Source of the DNA: Candidatus Bathyarchaeota archaeon
GTDB lineage: Archaea; Thermoproteota; Bathyarchaeia; Bathyarchaeales; Bathycorpusculaceae
Assembly: GCA_030672945.1 (NCBI GenBank)
Contig: DAOVFL010000022.1
Coordinates: 1 to 10,099, forward strand
Length of the DNA stretch: 10,099 bases
Reading direction: 5' to 3'
Position 1 is the stretch's first letter, and each line of letters begins with the position of its first letter. Positions 1 through 6,857 of the stretch are shown here, in pieces. The notes beneath the pieces are model-generated. The model was not told the origin of the DNA and did no database searches. It worked only from the letters and a program-made list of their open reading frames with translations. Made by a program: the position numbers and the translations under genes.

Positions 1-171
1 GCTAGCATCAAAGTGGTTTGCATAATGCTAACACGTTTAGTTTGGTTTGTGTTACTTGGAACCTCAATCTTGTGTGTTGACAGCTCCTCGTGTAAGATGA
101 TTTCCAAAAAGCTTTACCTAGTTTTCTCCCTGACTGTTTTCTTCGTGAATCACTTGATCCTACCCACATAG
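1..171 (+). CDS. Possible 3' end of an unrecognised upstream gene (partial, weak)
   Basis: Reading frame 1 is open from the first base to a TAG at 169-171, 56 codons, and continues off the left edge. The translation is hydrophobic in two stretches (around WFVLLGTSILC and LVFSLTVFFV), so it could be the tail of a membrane protein. The stop directly abuts the GGAG ribosome binding site of the next gene, as in a tightly packed operon. Against it, no family is recognised, an open frame of this length can arise by chance, and the opposite strand has a comparable short ORF here. Only the sequence to the left would settle it. Confidence 0.22.
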   Translation, partial: ASIKVVCIMLTRLVWFVLLGTSILCVDSSSCKMISKKLYLVFSLTVFFVNHLILPT

Positions 172-174
172 GAG
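171..174 (+). promoter_or_regulatory. Shine-Dalgarno site deciding the TTG start at 183
   Basis: GGAG lies eight bases before the TTG at 183. An in-frame TAA at 180-182 excludes any earlier start, and the spacing is right for a ribosome binding site. This supports the TTG rather than an internal ATG. Confidence 0.6.
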
Positions 175-182
175 TACTATAA

Positions 183-725
183 TTGCCCTATAGAAGAAAA
201 CGTACAGCGCTTTTAGGTTTTGCCTTTCTGATTTTGTTAGCAGTTTCTTCTGTTGAGAACATATTTTTCTTCAACATTCTAGACGACATTTTCTCAAACC
301 AGTTTTTAGCTGTTGGTATGCTTTTCATCCACAACATACTTGTGATCTCCCTTATTTCGCTGGGTATGACGTTCTACGTTAATCTAGTGATTTCAGATTT
401 CTTCAAGAGGGAAAAGTATGCTCATATTGTGCTTGATCATCCGCGAACTTTCGCCTTAGTCTTCACAACCATGATTCTTCTTCTAAGCATTCTGCGTGGA
501 AGCAGCCTTCTTGGCGGAATAAGCGTTGAAGCCCTACCTTTGATTCTACTGATTAGTACACCGATCGGTATAGTTGAGGGCTATGGTATCTACTTGACTA
601 TAAAGAAAACGCTGAGTAGAGAAATGACCATGAAGAGTTTGATGTACATTTATGTTATTTTTCTTATTGCAGCCATAATGGAAGTTGTCTTCATAAATCT
701 TCTAATATGGGCTACTGCAGGGTAG
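183..725 (+). CDS. Five-helix integral membrane protein, SpoIIM/DUF95-like
   Basis: This 180-residue protein is almost entirely membrane. Hydrophobic segments lie near residues 8-30, 41-70, 88-106, 115-140 and 152-177, after a short basic N-terminus (YRRKR) that should stay cytoplasmic. Three points recall the SpoIIM (DUF95) family: a helix with HN followed by small residues and G (50-61), a PxGIVEGYGIY segment (127-137) comparable to that family's Pro-His-Gly-x-x-Glu motif, and a last helix containing AAIMEV (163-168). The His of that motif is replaced by Ile (TPIGIVE), so assignment is tentative. SpoIIM relatives in archaea are of unknown function, some sitting beside ABC transporters. Translation starts at TTG with a good GGAG site. 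It may be the last gene of an operon entering from the left; the next gene is convergent. Confidence 0.8.
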   Translation: MPYRRKRTALLGFAFLILLAVSSVENIFFFNILDDIFSNQFLAVGMLFIHNILVISLISLGMTFYVNLVISDFFKREKYAHIVLDHPRTFALVFTTMILLLSILRGSSLLGGISVEALPLILLISTPIGIVEGYGIYLTIKKTLSREMTMKSLMYIYVIFLIAAIMEVVFINLLIWATAG

Positions 726-814
726 AATCCCAAAAAACGTTCTAATCCACATGTTTGCTTTTAACAAAAGAGGTTTTAAGCACTTCACAAACGAACCATT
801 TCATTACGCTTCAA

Positions 815-868
815 ATGGCAAAACAAGACACAACTAAGCGCCGACCGTATCATAAGTCTAAACGCTGA
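815..868 (+). CDS. Doubtful 17-residue basic mini-ORF
   Basis: An ATG at 815 opens a 17-codon frame, MAKQDTTKRRPYHKSKR, ending in TGA at 866-868. A TTTTAAG element at 774-780 sits where an archaeal TATA box for a short-leader transcript would be. The peptide is strongly basic (seven Lys/Arg plus His). There is no Shine-Dalgarno site, its 3' end overlaps a hairpin, and ORFs this short are common by chance. No family recognised. Confidence 0.15.
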   Translation: MAKQDTTKRRPYHKSKR

Positions 869-877
869 AAACCAGCG
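863..877. terminator. Small inverted repeat 3' of the ribonucleotide reductase gene
   Basis: CGCTG, a five-base AAAAC loop and CAGCG form a perfect five-base-pair hairpin, 27 bases beyond the reductase stop codon as read on the minus strand (loop GTTTT in that RNA). There is no long U tract directly after it, so it is not a classical intrinsic terminator; it may be a 3'-end or RNA stability element. The 178-base gap 726-903 between the convergent genes holds little else. Confidence 0.3.
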
Positions 878-903
878 AGATTACCCACGCTTCGTTCTAG
901 GGA

Positions 904-2997
904 TTAGCCTGGGAATAAGCATGTTTTGGTTGGGCATCCGCCTGCATATTCTGATTCTGCGATAACAAGTTTTTTCTTTCTAGTTTCTATTTCTCCTACG
1001 TTAAGAACCTGTTCTGGTTTGCTTCCATATCGATAGATGGTTATCCCCTTACATTTCAGCTTGTGAGCCAGCCAAAAGATTTTTTCCACATCCTCAACTC
1101 TAGCATTATAAGGCAAATTCACAGTTTTTGAAACTGCATTATCCGTGTATTTCTGAAAAGCCGCCTGCATTCTAACATGCCACTCCGGTTGAATATCTAA
1201 GGCCGTAACAAAAATTCTCTTATCATCTTCAGGAACCCCTTTAATTTCCTTAACTGAACCTGTCATAGCTATTTCCTCAAGAAGTTCAGCACTGTAAAAC
1301 CCTCTTTCCTTTGCCCTTATCTCGAACAGCGGATTAATCTCGAAAAGTCTGGTTCCTTCTAAAACCTTTCTCATAAAGGAAATTGCAAATAAAGGTTCAA
1401 TTCCGGAGGAGCAACCAGCTATTATGCTTATGCTTCCTGTTGGTGCTATCGTTGTTATCGCGGCGTTTCTCATAGCATTATATTTATCTTTCCAAACACT
1501 TTTTTCAAAATTCGGAAAAGAGTCTCTTTCTTCACCAAGCTCCACCGATTTCTTTCTAGCTTCTTCTGTAACAAACTTCATCAATTTCTCAGCGAGTTTT
1601 AAAGCCTCTTCAGAATTATAAAGAACCCCAAGCTTTATGAGCATATCAGCAAAACCCATAACGCCCAAACCAATCTTCCTATTAGCTCTAGTCATCTTCT
1701 TTATCTGCTTCAAAGGAAACCTGTTCGCATCAATAACGTTATCAAGAAAATGAACAGCATTCCTCACAGTATCCCTCAATTTCTCCCAGCTTATTTTCCC
1801 ATCTTCAACCATTCTGGAAAGATTTATGGAACCCAGGTTACAAGATTCGTATGGAAGCAAGGGCTCTTCACCACAAGGGTTAGTTGCCTCTATTCTCCCA
1901 ATTTCTGGAACTGGATTATGCCGATTTATCTCATCAATAAAAATGACACCTGGGTCTCCACTCTCCCAAGCGGACTTCGCCATCAAATTCCAAACATCTT
2001 TAGCTTTGAGTTTTAAAGTTTTTTCTTTATTTCTCGGGTTGATCAACCAATATTCTCCATCTTCTTCAAGATTTTTCATAAAATCGTCAGTAACAGCCAC
2101 CGAAATGTTAAAGTTTGAAAGAACACCGGGCTCTTGTTTAGAAGTTATGAACTCAATTACATCTGGGTGGTCAGCTCTTAATACTCCCATCATGGCACCT
2201 CTCCTTTTTCCTCCGGCTTTTATGACCTCAGTTGCCGCGTCGAAAGCACGCATGAAACTTACAGGACCTGACGCGACTCCTTTAGTTGATTTAACTATGT
2301 CACACTTCGGTCTCAACTTGGAAAAATCGAAACCGACTCCTCCACCGCTCTTCTCAATTAAAGCCATGTTTTTCACAGCAGTGAAGATACTTTCTAGGGA
2401 GTCTCTAACTGGTAAGACGAAACATGCTGACAATTGACCTAGTTCTGTTCCCGCGTTGAACAGAGTTGGAGAGTTCGGAAGAAATTCAAATCTCACCATC
2501 ATCTCATAGAAGATCTTTTCACTTTCCTTTAGATATCCACCATATTTTCTGTCAACCTTTGCAATGGCTTTTGTAACTCTCCTAAACGTTTGAGCAGGAG
2601 TCTCAATTATTCTTCCTTCTTCATCCCTCAAAAGATATCTTTTCCTCAATACTTCCAGAGCGTTAACCGTTAACTTCGGTCCTTCTATCCCAAATTTCAG
2701 TCTTAGGTTCCGTATCTCCTCTTTTTTCTTCCTATAAACTTGGTACTCTTTCGCAACTTTTTCGCAGCCCTTTTCCTTTAGAACCTCTATAACAAGGTCT
2801 TGAGCGTCCTCAACTGATGGAATTTTCTTCCTGAATTTTTTCTCCAAGAGTTGAACTACCACTTCAGTAATGTCTTCAGCCCTTTCTCCATTTTCAAGTT
2901 CAACAGCGATAAGAGCTCTGTGAATTGCATCCCTGATTCTAGTAGAATCGAACTTTACAATTCTTCCGTCTCTTTTTCTTATTTTGGTGATAGGCAT
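904..2997 (-). CDS. nrdJ: Adenosylcobalamin-dependent (class II) ribonucleoside-diphosphate reductase
   Basis: The enzyme reduces ribonucleotides to deoxyribonucleotides in the cytoplasm, using coenzyme B12 to create the thiyl radical. Numbering is from the upstream TTG at 3012 (702 residues); the ATG at 2997 (697 residues) is preferred because family N-termini usually begin close to the motif xxKIRKRDGRIVxFD. An ATP-cone regulatory domain spans about 7-95. The reductase barrel follows: FLPNSPTLFNAG (177-188), redox Cys197 (SACF), NPCGE (378-382) with the radical Cys380 flanked by Asn378 and Glu382, redox partner Cys391, and the phosphate-binding PTGS (524-527). The 11-residue spacing of Cys380 and Cys391 matches class II enzymes such as that of Thermotoga. 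The tail ends CPTKTC (693-698), a CX4C pair for reduction by thioredoxin-like partners. The extended zinc-finger tail of many NrdJ proteins is absent. No intein and no NrdB-type gene are visible. The gene is monocistronic here. Confidence 0.95.
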   Translation of the reverse strand: MPITKIRKRDGRIVKFDSTRIRDAIHRALIAVELENGERAEDITEVVVQLLEKKFRKKIPSVEDAQDLVIEVLKEKGCEKVAKEYQVYRKKKEEIRNLRLKFGIEGPKLTVNALEVLRKRYLLRDEEGRIIETPAQTFRRVTKAIAKVDRKYGGYLKESEKIFYEMMVRFEFLPNSPTLFNAGTELGQLSACFVLPVRDSLESIFTAVKNMALIEKSGGGVGFDFSKLRPKCDIVKSTKGVASGPVSFMRAFDAATEVIKAGGKRRGAMMGVLRADHPDVIEFITSKQEPGVLSNFNISVAVTDDFMKNLEEDGEYWLINPRNKEKTLKLKAKDVWNLMAKSAWESGDPGVIFIDEINRHNPVPEIGRIEATNPCGEEPLLPYESCNLGSINLSRMVEDGKISWEKLRDTVRNAVHFLDNVIDANRFPLKQIKKMTRANRKIGLGVMGFADMLIKLGVLYNSEEALKLAEKLMKFVTEEARKKSVELGEERDSFPNFEKSVWKDKYNAMRNAAITTIAPTGSISIIAGCSSGIEPLFAISFMRKVLEGTRLFEINPLFEIRAKERGFYSAELLEEIAMTGSVKEIKGVPEDDKRIFVTALDIQPEWHVRMQAAFQKYTDNAVSKTVNLPYNARVEDVEKIFWLAHKLKCKGITIYRYGSKPEQVLNVGEIETRKKKLVIAESEYAGGCPTKTCLFPG

Positions 2998-3027
2998 AGC
3001 CGATCGCTTCAACTCTGACTTGATCCT

Positions 3028-3047
3028 ATTATAAGATAAAGTTTAAA
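3028..3047 (-). promoter_or_regulatory. Probable TATA region of the ribonucleotide reductase gene
   Basis: Read on the minus strand this segment contains TTTAAAC, TTTATC and TTATAA, overlapping AT-rich candidates for an archaeal TATA box. TTATAA (3029-3034) would place transcription start near 3005-3008, giving a leader of about ten bases before ATG 2997. TTTATC would place it close to the TTG at 3012. No Shine-Dalgarno site precedes either codon, consistent with a leaderless or near-leaderless message. Which box is used cannot be read from sequence alone. Confidence 0.45.
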
Positions 3048-3062
3048 GTTTTTGTACAAGAC

Positions 3063-3078
3063 GCTTAAGGCGCTAAGC
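3063..3078. repeat. Inverted repeat between divergent genes
   Basis: GCTTA and TAAGC flank a six-base AGGCGC centre, a perfect five-base-pair dyad lying between the two divergent promoters. It sits just upstream of the reductase TATA region, so it could be a regulator site acting on either gene, but dyads this short arise by chance and no known operator is recognised. Confidence 0.25.
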
Positions 3079-3143
3079 CTCTGCGCGGATACTTCAAAAC
3101 ATAGTATTGTAAGTGAAACTACTGGAGTGTTCTAAGCCATAGA

Positions 3144-3150
3144 TTTAAAA
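3144..3150 (+). promoter_or_regulatory. TATA box of the ABC transporter operon
   Basis: TTTAAAA starts 26 bases before the GTG at 3170, the distance expected from TATA box to transcription start in archaea. That predicts transcription beginning at or next to the start codon, a leaderless message, and fits the lack of any Shine-Dalgarno site. Confidence 0.5.
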
Positions 3151-3169
3151 GCCATGCCAGAACTTCAAA

Positions 3170-5959
3170 GTGTGGTGCGCAGTGCCTTTAGTTTACGCCT
3201 TTAAACACGTGCTCCGTTCATGGAAACTTTTTCTTGCTTTACTAGTAGGTATAACCTTGGCATCCACATTTTTCGCTGGCATAGATATCAAAGCAAACGC
3301 GATAGCTAAGCAAGCGCTTGATCAGCAACTCAGCAATATCTATGTGGACATGATGGCTAACATCCAAAAATTGAATTCAACGCAGATACTGAAGGTCAAA
3401 AATGAAATCTCAAGTGTGGAAGGTGTTAAGGATGTTGAGATAATTTCTAATGTTGAAGTGTCTGTGGGAACGCCTGACGAAGATTGGGGGTACTCGGTGA
3501 ATGTAGTAGGTATTGCCAATAATTCACATGTTTATGATGGATGGGTGAATAGACCAGTTCAAATAGGAAAAAATGAAGTGTACATTTTGGATGATTCATC
3601 CTTGGCGAATAAATTTGCTGTTGGGGACATTATCCATGTGAACTTTTCAGCACCCTTCTTCCATGAGATGCTTCCTGATGTTTTCTCCTTGAACCTTACG
3701 GTGAAAGGTTTGGCTCAACTTGATGAGAAGGCGCGTTCAATAGCTTTCGGTTATTCTTGGAAAAGGTTCGTTGCGGGTGCAATGGAATTCTCAGAGTCAG
3801 AAGGAGATTTTCTGATTGTGAGTTGGGAAGAAACTATGCAGAAAATTTTTGAAGAGGTTGAAAAACTGAAAACTCAGTATATACCTGTAAACACAAGAAT
3901 TTTAATTTACTTAGATCGTGACGCTTTGATAACCCCATGGGATATAGACTCCTCCATTGACAACATTAGAACTTTGAAATATCACATTGAAAATAAATGT
4001 GCAGTTTTGGGGTTGTATGCTGTTCAAAACAATTTGGAGTGGGCTTTAACTGCTTTTCGGTTCATGTCAATGTGGATCAGATTCGCATTTACCCTTGTTT
4101 CTCTTCCAATTTTCTTCGTGGCTTGGTATATGGGAACAACAGTTTCCAATGTTTCATTTAACCTTAGAAGACGTGAAATAGGATTGTTATTGACAAAAGG
4201 ATTCTCGCAGGGTCAAGTTCTACGAATGTTCTTGATTGAGACAGTACTGATAGGATCAATTGGCGGTTTGCTTGGAGTCCTTTTAGGTTTTCTGTTAAAT
4301 CCGTTGTTCACCCAATCCATTTCAGAGACACTATTTAACCTACAGATAATTAATCCGTACACCATTATTTTCACGGTAACCTTTGGCATTGCCATCGCCT
4401 TGCTTTCAACGTTTAGCTCAGCTAGAAAAGCATCTCAGCTCGCCACGGTGAATGCCCTCAGAGAATACCTACCGCTGGAAGAGATAAAACCCTACAGGAA
4501 AAGGTGGCCTTGGGTTGCCTTCATCCTTGGGACATACAAGATAATAATCTTCAGTCTAGGCATTAATATGACTGTGGAATTAAGTAGAATTATGTGGCGT
4601 GGAAACTTCATTCTGATGCTATTAATTGTGATTCTTCTGTTTATTGACAGCGCACTGAACTACGTTGGACCATTGCTCTTCTTTTGGGGTTTCACGAAAC
4701 TTTTCATTCAAGGTTCACTGAAGTTTCAAGAACTCACAGCCAAAGCAGCAAGATTTCTAGGCGATCTAGGTGTCTTAGCCACCAAAAATGTTAGGAGAAA
4801 CCCAGCACGTTCCGCTGCGATCGCCTTCTTGATTGCCTTAATTGTTGGTTATAGTGTGCAGGTTACTGGACAACTAGCTAGCGAGCAAGATTATGCTGTT
4901 AGGCAAATTTACTATCAGGTAGGAGCAGACGTATCCATTCACATTTATAATTCGGGTGAAGCCCAAAATATTCTAAAAGACATAATACTCAATGCTTCTG
5001 AGAAAATTCAGAACGCAACAACAGAGTATTCATTTTCAGCCTTAACACCTCCAGGAGGTATAAAGGTGAAAGCTGTCGAGCCGCACTTATGGCTTGAAAC
5101 AGCCTATTACGAAAATGAATGGTTCAGTGGAAACGATGCCGCGACATCATTCAAAAACTTAGCAACAGATAAAGACACTATTATATTGGAGCGTAGTATT
5201 TCGAAATCCCTTAAACTCGAAGTCTACAATAACATTACTTTAACCTTAGGGCACATTACAAAAACGCTTAGGATTGTAGGATTTTTTGGTCCAGAACAAT
5301 CAGAACAGCAGCAAGTAGTAATTCAACAAACTTTCACGCAGTACTGGTCATTTATTTCCAGGGAACTCTATGAAGAAATTAGCAGCCACGTGAGTGCTTC
5401 CGCAAAAATATTGTTGAAACTGAAGAGTGGAGTGGACGGAAAAATTGTAGCAGAAAATATTCGCAATCTTGACTTAGACATAAGTTATGTGGAATCCTTC
5501 GCCGAAGAATGGGAAGAAGCGCAGACAAATGTTATCGTAATGGGCATGCTGGATGTTCAGAGGTTAGGTGTTCTTTTCGCCGTTCTTGCTGCCTCCGTTG
5601 GAACAGCTTTAGTAAGTGCTGTTAGCATGAAGGAGAGGAACCGTGAAGCCACTATCATGAGTGTTAGAGGCTTGTCTTACAAGCAACTAGTCATTATGTT
5701 CTTAACAGAAAATCTGGCTCTTGCAGTATTTTCCATCTTTTTAGGTTTTATCGTCGGACTAATAGTTGTGTATGGAAATATATCAGCAACCAACGCTTCT
5801 ATACCAACCCTAGTCCAGCGGCACCTTGTCTTCTCAGTAGACTCGGTGCTTATACTTGTTTCCTGTGTAACACTCATCTTCATTTCAACAATTCTGCCTA
5901 TACTAATTGCGTTACAAAAATATGTGAAGACTCTTGAAAGGATGGTTCGATTAAGATGA
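3170..5959 (+). CDS. ABC transporter permease with two FtsX/MacB-type modules
   Basis: This 929-residue membrane protein is the transmembrane partner of the ATPase that follows. A single helix at about 20-38 is followed by a large extracytoplasmic domain (40-295), then helices near 303-326, 351-377 and 395-415 forming the first FtsX domain, with the cytoplasmic coupling segment RRREIGLLLTKG (333-344). Further hydrophobic stretches lie near 446-513. The second half repeats the plan: a helix at 547-566, an ectodomain at 568-795, helices at 798-820, 840-868 and 890-916, and coupling segment KERNREATIMSVRGLS (821-836). One chain thus supplies both halves, so it may work as a monomer where MacB is a dimer. 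Such transporters move lipids, lipoproteins or peptides, or drive mechanotransmission; substrate is unknown. GTG start, probably leaderless; GTG at 3182 is an alternative. Its stop overlaps the ATPase start. Confidence 0.9.
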   Translation: MWCAVPLVYAFKHVLRSWKLFLALLVGITLASTFFAGIDIKANAIAKQALDQQLSNIYVDMMANIQKLNSTQILKVKNEISSVEGVKDVEIISNVEVSVGTPDEDWGYSVNVVGIANNSHVYDGWVNRPVQIGKNEVYILDDSSLANKFAVGDIIHVNFSAPFFHEMLPDVFSLNLTVKGLAQLDEKARSIAFGYSWKRFVAGAMEFSESEGDFLIVSWEETMQKIFEEVEKLKTQYIPVNTRILIYLDRDALITPWDIDSSIDNIRTLKYHIENKCAVLGLYAVQNNLEWALTAFRFMSMWIRFAFTLVSLPIFFVAWYMGTTVSNVSFNLRRREIGLLLTKGFSQGQVLRMFLIETVLIGSIGGLLGVLLGFLLNPLFTQSISETLFNLQIINPYTIIFTVTFGIAIALLSTFSSARKASQLATVNALREYLPLEEIKPYRKRWPWVAFILGTYKIIIFSLGINMTVELSRIMWRGNFILMLLIVILLFIDSALNYVGPLLFFWGFTKLFIQGSLKFQELTAKAARFLGDLGVLATKNVRRNPARSAAIAFLIALIVGYSVQVTGQLASEQDYAVRQIYYQVGADVSIHIYNSGEAQNILKDIILNASEKIQNATTEYSFSALTPPGGIKVKAVEPHLWLETAYYENEWFSGNDAATSFKNLATDKDTIILERSISKSLKLEVYNNITLTLGHITKTLRIVGFFGPEQSEQQQVVIQQTFTQYWSFISRELYEEISSHVSASAKILLKLKSGVDGKIVAENIRNLDLDISYVESFAEEWEEAQTNVIVMGMLDVQRLGVLFAVLAASVGTALVSAVSMKERNREATIMSVRGLSYKQLVIMFLTENLALAVFSIFLGFIVGLIVVYGNISATNASIPTLVQRHLVFSVDSVLILVSCVTLIFISTILPILIALQKYVKTLERMVRLR

Positions 5960-6852
5960 AGGATCTAGATGTAAAAGTCAAGGATTTAATTAAAGTCTAC
6001 CGCATAGGCAAAATTGAGGTGCAAGCGTTAAGGGGATTAGACATGGAAATCAAGGCTGGCGAACTTGTGTCCATTATAGGTCCCAGCGGAAGCGGAAAAA
6101 CCACATTGCTTAACATCATTGGCGGATTGGACCAAGCAACTGGAGGAGTAGTTCATGTCAGAAACATAGAGGTTACAGCGCTCTCAACAACGCAGCTTGT
6201 TGAATACCGTAGAAAAACAGTTGGCTACATATTTCAAGCGTTAAATCTAATACCAACTTTGACAGCAGCAGAAAACATCGAGCTTTCCATGATAGCTTTA
6301 GGGGTTTCAGGAAAGAAGAGAAGAGACCGTGTTAAAGAACTTCTCAGGATTATCGGCTTAGAAGAACGTGCCCACCACAAACCAGAGGAACTAAGTGGGG
6401 GAGAACAACAGAGAGTGGCAACTGCAACTGCCATGGCAAATGACGCTCCAATCCTTTTGGCTGACGAGCCGACAGGTGAATTAGACACTGTAAACGCTAA
6501 GATAGTTGTGGATTATTTGGTGAAGGTGAACAAGGAACTCGGTAAAACGATAATTATGGTGACTCACGACCCAAGCGTTGCAAGAGCCGCCGATAGAATA
6601 TTGCGAATTGACGATGGAATTATTAGAATGGCTTTATCCCCAACGGAAGCCATCACCGAAGAGAAGGCTATATCCTATGTTGACCAGTTAAGAGCAAGAA
6701 TGGTGGAAATAGACAGCGAACTGGTTGGAATAGATGAAAGTTTCAAGGCTGGCAAAATAGGTGGAGACGAATACGTAGAGAAAAGGCAAAGTCTCAAGCA
6801 AATTAGAGATAGTCTCCGTGAAGAACTTCATCGAATGGGCGTAGTAACATAA
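5956..6852 (+). CDS. ABC transporter ATP-binding protein (LolD/MacB type) with C-terminal extension
   Basis: The ATPase of the FtsX-type transporter, acting at the inner face of the membrane. All hallmark motifs are present: Walker A GPSGSGKT (42-49), Q-loop Gln94 in the LolD-like FQALNLIPTLTAAENIEL, signature LSGGE (146-150), Walker B ILLADE (166-171) with catalytic Glu171, D-loop GELD (174-177) and switch His204. The core ends near residue 225. A tail of about 70 residues follows: a charged, probably coiled segment (235-260), then FKAGKIGGDEYVEKR (263-277), which resembles a SHOCT-type motif, and another basic-acidic helix to 294. This tail is longer than in typical LolD or MacB ATPases. 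ATG overlaps the permease stop as ATGA, so the two are translationally coupled. Transport substrate cannot be inferred. Confidence 0.95.
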   Translation: MKDLDVKVKDLIKVYRIGKIEVQALRGLDMEIKAGELVSIIGPSGSGKTTLLNIIGGLDQATGGVVHVRNIEVTALSTTQLVEYRRKTVGYIFQALNLIPTLTAAENIELSMIALGVSGKKRRDRVKELLRIIGLEERAHHKPEELSGGEQQRVATATAMANDAPILLADEPTGELDTVNAKIVVDYLVKVNKELGKTIIMVTHDPSVARAADRILRIDDGIIRMALSPTEAITEEKAISYVDQLRARMVEIDSELVGIDESFKAGKIGGDEYVEKRQSLKQIRDSLREELHRMGVVT

Positions 6853-6857
6853 ATAAT

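Noticed and set aside
1424..2437. Three plus-strand ORFs of 65, 88 and 203 codons
   Set aside because: They lie antisense within the ribonucleotide reductase gene, which has every catalytic motif intact; no family is seen in the plus-strand frames.
904..2997. Intein in the ribonucleotide reductase
   Set aside because: Archaeal reductases often carry inteins, but the motifs are contiguous and the length is normal for an ATP-cone plus barrel, with no extra block.
3013..3169. NrdR-type operator or cobalamin riboswitch before the reductase
   Set aside because: No NrdR box pair and no B12-box core were seen, and the predicted leader is too short to hold a riboswitch.
4213..4395. Minus-strand ORF inside the permease
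   Set aside because: It is antisense to the first FtsX domain and has no recognisable content.
5677..5883. Minus-strand ORF near the permease end
   Set aside because: It is the shadow of the second FtsX domain.
6234..6488. Minus-strand ORF within the ABC ATPase
   Set aside because: It is antisense to the signature and Walker B region, which is clearly coding on the plus strand.
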